A stretch of DNA of 6,772 bases, from NCBI GenBank assembly GCA_044508495.1, contig JBIQHP010000106.1, positions 1 to 6,772 of the forward strand, given 5' to 3'. The stretch comes from Terrimesophilobacter sp044508495 (GTDB lineage Bacteria > Actinomycetota > Actinomycetes > Actinomycetales > Microbacteriaceae). Both the position numbers and the translations under genes were made by a program. The notes below the pieces were generated by a model. The model saw nothing but the letters and a program-made list of their open reading frames with translations. It did no database searches and was not told where the DNA came from. Below are positions 5,153 through 6,772 of this stretch, piece after piece (position 1 is the first letter of the stretch; every line of letters begins with the position of its first letter).

Positions 5153-6610
5153 TCATCCCGCGCGTTGTCGCTGCAGCTTCCGGGTGAGGAGGCTCTTGCT
5201 GTGCAGCGGTATCGGCGCCTGGCCGGGGTCGGTCGTCGGTGGCGGGACGAGCCAGAAGTCGCAGCCCTGCCCCGCCCTTCGCCGGCCGCCGCTCGCGTCG
5301 CCGGACAGTCGCCGGATCTCCCAGTGCTTGTTGTGCAGGAGCATATGGTGGAAGCGGCACAGCAGCACGCCGTCATCGATGTCGGTCGCGCCGGAATCGC
5401 GTCTCCACTGCCTCGTGTGGTGGGCCTCCGCGAAAGCCGGCGGGCGGTCGCATCCGGGCCAGAGGCATCCGCCGTCGCGTACCGCAAGGGCCTCGCGCTG
5501 CCGCCGATTGTAGAGCCGCTGGGTGCGGCCGAGGTCGAGTGGGGCTCCGTCGGCGTTCACGGTCAGCTCGACCGAGTCGCCGCAGCAGAGGTCCGCGGCG
5601 ACGGTCTCGGGGCTGATCGGCGACTGGTCGTTCTCGATCACGCCGAATCCGGCGCCCGTGCGTACGGTCTCCTCGGTGACGACGATCTTCACGAGGGGAC
5701 GCAGTCGCCCGTAGGTCTTCTGCGGGTCGACGCCGGCACCGACTCGCACGAGCTCGACGAGGGCGTCGAGGGCGATCCGGTCGGTCGTGCGAGGGTCGTC
5801 GACGATGGCCTGGGCGCGTTCGCGTTCGTCGGGATCGACGAATCGCGGGCCGCCGCGGCGCGGGCTCGTGAACGGATCGAGCGCCGCGGAGAGCACGGCG
5901 GCGGATTCCGGATCCGCCTCCCCGGCGAATCCGTACATTCCGTTGGCCTTGGCGTAGAGGCGGAATCCGCCGTTGTCGTAGAGCTCCTGCTGGCGGGCCT
6001 TCACACCGGTCAAGTCGATGAGGTCCCGTTCGAGGCGTGCCGCCTTGTAGGCGTGGTCGGCGCCGAGCGATGTCGTCTCGGTCACGAGCCGTGTTGCGAG
6101 TTCCCGCAGCACGTCGGCATCGACCTGCTCGCTGGGTCGACCGAGCCCTCGGCGCAGCGCCCCGGCACAGTCGACCGAGAGTTCTCCAGAGGCGACGGCC
6201 GCGGTGATGGGGGCATCCCAGGGGAGGGCGAGCGGTTCGCCCGCGATCTCGGTCACGCCGGTGTCGAGGAGTTCCTGGGTGGCGGAGGCGTCGTCCAGCG
6301 CTTTGCCGAGGGAGACCAGCTGCGCGGCCTCGCGCCCCGTGACCCTGCTGACCGACTCGAGCATCTTCTCCGGACTGCTGAAGCCTTCGCGGGCCGCGAG
6401 CCCGGAGTGGCCGAACTCGCGGCGCGAGCGTCGGGCCACCTCCGCTGCGGCGTGGGTCTCGAACGCCCCCAGCCGGCGTTTGTGATCGGCGATCGCCCGG
6501 GTGAGCTCGAGCACCTGCGCATCCGAGAGCCTCTGGAAGTCGGCGGCGCACGACGCGAAGCCGGCCACCGCGGCGGCGGTGTCCAGAAGGGTCGAGGCCA
6601 GATCGTTCAT
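5153..6610 (-). CDS. DUF222/HNH endonuclease domain protein (13E12 family)
   Basis: This protein has 485 residues, a typical length for these multicopy actinobacterial proteins. Residues from about 10 to 340 form the helical DUF222 domain. The C-terminal HNH nuclease domain has the zinc-knuckle cysteines C382 and C387 (CLWPGC), the HH pair at 397-398 (AEAHH), C418 and the HH pair at 421-422 (LLCRFHH), ending LLHNKHWEI. The position that gives the N of HNH is aspartate (TDIDDGVLLC, 412-413), a variant I recall from DUF222 relatives, so activity may be kept. A biological target is not established for the family. Possible starts are TTG 6646, ATG 6619 and ATG 6610. I chose 6610 (MNDLAS) because it sits at leaderless distance from a promoter and homologues begin near there. 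The last about 50 residues are basic and look disordered. It is divergent from the antitoxin-like gene, with 139 bp between starts, and is followed by the TPM-like gene 73 bp away. Confidence 0.9.
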   Translation of the reverse strand: MNDLASTLLDTAAAVAGFASCAADFQRLSDAQVLELTRAIADHKRRLGAFETHAAAEVARRSRREFGHSGLAAREGFSSPEKMLESVSRVTGREAAQLVSLGKALDDASATQELLDTGVTEIAGEPLALPWDAPITAAVASGELSVDCAGALRRGLGRPSEQVDADVLRELATRLVTETTSLGADHAYKAARLERDLIDLTGVKARQQELYDNGGFRLYAKANGMYGFAGEADPESAAVLSAALDPFTSPRRGGPRFVDPDERERAQAIVDDPRTTDRIALDALVELVRVGAGVDPQKTYGRLRPLVKIVVTEETVRTGAGFGVIENDQSPISPETVAADLCCGDSVELTVNADGAPLDLGRTQRLYNRRQREALAVRDGGCLWPGCDRPPAFAEAHHTRQWRRDSGATDIDDGVLLCRFHHMLLHNKHWEIRRLSGDASGGRRRAGQGCDFWLVPPPTTDPGQAPIPLHSKSLLTRKLQRQRAG

Positions 6611-6617
6611 GAAACCC

Positions 6618-6646
6618 ATTCTCCCATGTTCGAATGTCTGACTCAA
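6618..6646 (-). promoter_or_regulatory. Candidate promoter of the DUF222/HNH gene
   Basis: TTGAGT (6646-6641) as -35 is followed by a 17-base spacer and GAGAAT (6623-6618) as -10, with 7 bases to the ATG at 6610. The spacing fits a leaderless transcript and supports that start. The -10 lacks the leading T of TAnnnT, so the call is moderate. GGGAG overlapping the -10 could instead act as a weak ribosome binding site if transcription starts further upstream. Confidence 0.4.
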
Positions 6647-6692
6647 ACAGAAGGCATACTTTAGTGGATAGATTCGTATTCACAGGTACCTC

Positions 6693-6723
6693 GAGGAGAA
6701 GAGGCGCGATCCCTCTCCTCCTC
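6693..6723. repeat. Purine/pyrimidine inverted repeat in the divergent intergenic region
   Basis: GAGGAG-A-AGAGG (6693-6704) can pair with CCTCT-C-CTCCTC (6712-6723), 11 base pairs with one A/C mismatch around a 7-base loop. No T-tract follows on either strand, so it is not a standard terminator. It lies between the two divergent starts and overlaps where the antitoxin-gene -35 would be. Role unknown. Confidence 0.4.
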
Positions 6724-6732
6724 CACAGTCAG

Positions 6733-6749
6733 GTGCTACCATGTAGCAC
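6733..6749. promoter_or_regulatory. Palindromic operator of the antitoxin-like gene
   Basis: GTGCTAC-CAT-GTAGCAC is a perfect 7-bp inverted repeat with a 3-base centre, ending directly at the ATG at 6750. This form (TAC...GTA core, short spacer, over the promoter) is typical of sites bound by type II antitoxins or their toxin complexes. It covers the -10 element and the expected transcription start, so a bound protein would block the polymerase. Confidence 0.65.
6737..6742 (+). promoter_or_regulatory. -10 element of a leaderless promoter for the antitoxin-like gene
   Basis: TACCAT fits TAnnnT. It lies inside the palindrome and is followed by 7 bases and then ATG at 6750. Transcription would start at or beside the first codon. 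No clear -35 hexamer is seen; the expected position holds pyrimidine-rich sequence. Confidence 0.5.
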
Positions 6750-6772
6750 ATGGAGAGGATCGGCATCCGGGA
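6750..6772 (+). CDS. Start of a probable Phd/VapB-type antitoxin gene (3' end outside the window)
   Basis: Only seven codons and two bases are present (MERIGIR, then GA, an Asp or Glu codon). Many Phd/YefM-family antitoxins of actinobacteria open with an M..IGIREL-like strand, and the call rests on that match together with the operator-like palindrome that overlaps the promoter. Such antitoxins bind their own operator and neutralise a downstream toxin, often a VapC-type PIN ribonuclease. The toxin gene would lie beyond the right edge. With so few residues the identity is a well-supported guess, not a proof. Confidence 0.5.

Noticed and set aside
6618..6634. LexA/SOS box before the DUF222/HNH gene (TTCGAAC at 6633-6627 on the - strand)
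   Set aside because: Some 13E12-family genes are SOS-controlled, but only one half-site is present; the second half (GAGAAT) does not resemble GTTCGA.
4595..6664. A 689-codon open frame on the + strand across the DUF222/HNH and TPM-like genes
   Set aside because: The opposite strand carries two clear protein families, and this frame shows only low-complexity translation.
6685..6695. Overlapping GGTACC and CTCGAG sites that look like a cloning junction
   Set aside because: The flanks read as natural intergenic sequence and nothing vector-like is near. Chance is sufficient in GC-rich DNA.

Overview
The window is very GC-rich, GC-biased at third codon positions and gene-dense. Its families point to a high-GC Gram-positive actinobacterium: an Add with the actinobacterial NTDNRLMS motif, a DUF222/HNH (13E12-type) nuclease, a relative of the actinobacterial TPM-protein C-terminal helical region, and a DUF7218/Rho_N protein. 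Several apparent leaderless start sites (TAnnnT about 7 nt before ATG) agree with this. A member of the Microbacteriaceae is my best guess, but that is inference.

Left part (1-2543, + strand): a tight cluster of three genes. First is the C-terminal part of an S-adenosylhomocysteine hydrolase (SAHH) family protein of the archaeal/Thermotoga type. Next is an unusually compact IclR-family regulator, whose start region overlaps or nearly touches the SAHH gene. Last is adenosine deaminase (add). Together they suggest locally regulated handling of adenosine or an adenosyl thioether: SAHH-type chemistry would release a nucleoside, Add would deaminate adenosine to inosine, and IclR would sense a ligand. 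The SAHH-like protein departs from the family at residues that contact the substrate, so its substrate is an open question. add also seems to have its own leaderless promoter, whose -10 contains the iclR stop codon.

Middle and right part (6610-2547, - strand): four genes read leftwards. They are a DUF222/HNH endonuclease, a membrane-anchored coiled-coil protein resembling the C-terminal part of TPM proteins but without the TPM domain (interrupted by a 100-N assembly gap), a small DUF7218/Rho_N protein, and a secreted NlpC/P60 cell-wall hydrolase. The last gene converges on add with only 3 bp between the stop codons. The functions are diverse and most genes have their own candidate promoter, so this is probably not one operon.

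Right edge (6647-6772): a divergent regulatory region. It ends in a 17-bp palindrome that overlaps a leaderless promoter and the first seven codons of a + strand gene that looks like a Phd/VapB-type antitoxin. This suggests that an autoregulated toxin-antitoxin module begins here and continues beyond the window.

No RNA gene, CRISPR array, insertion sequence or transposase was seen.
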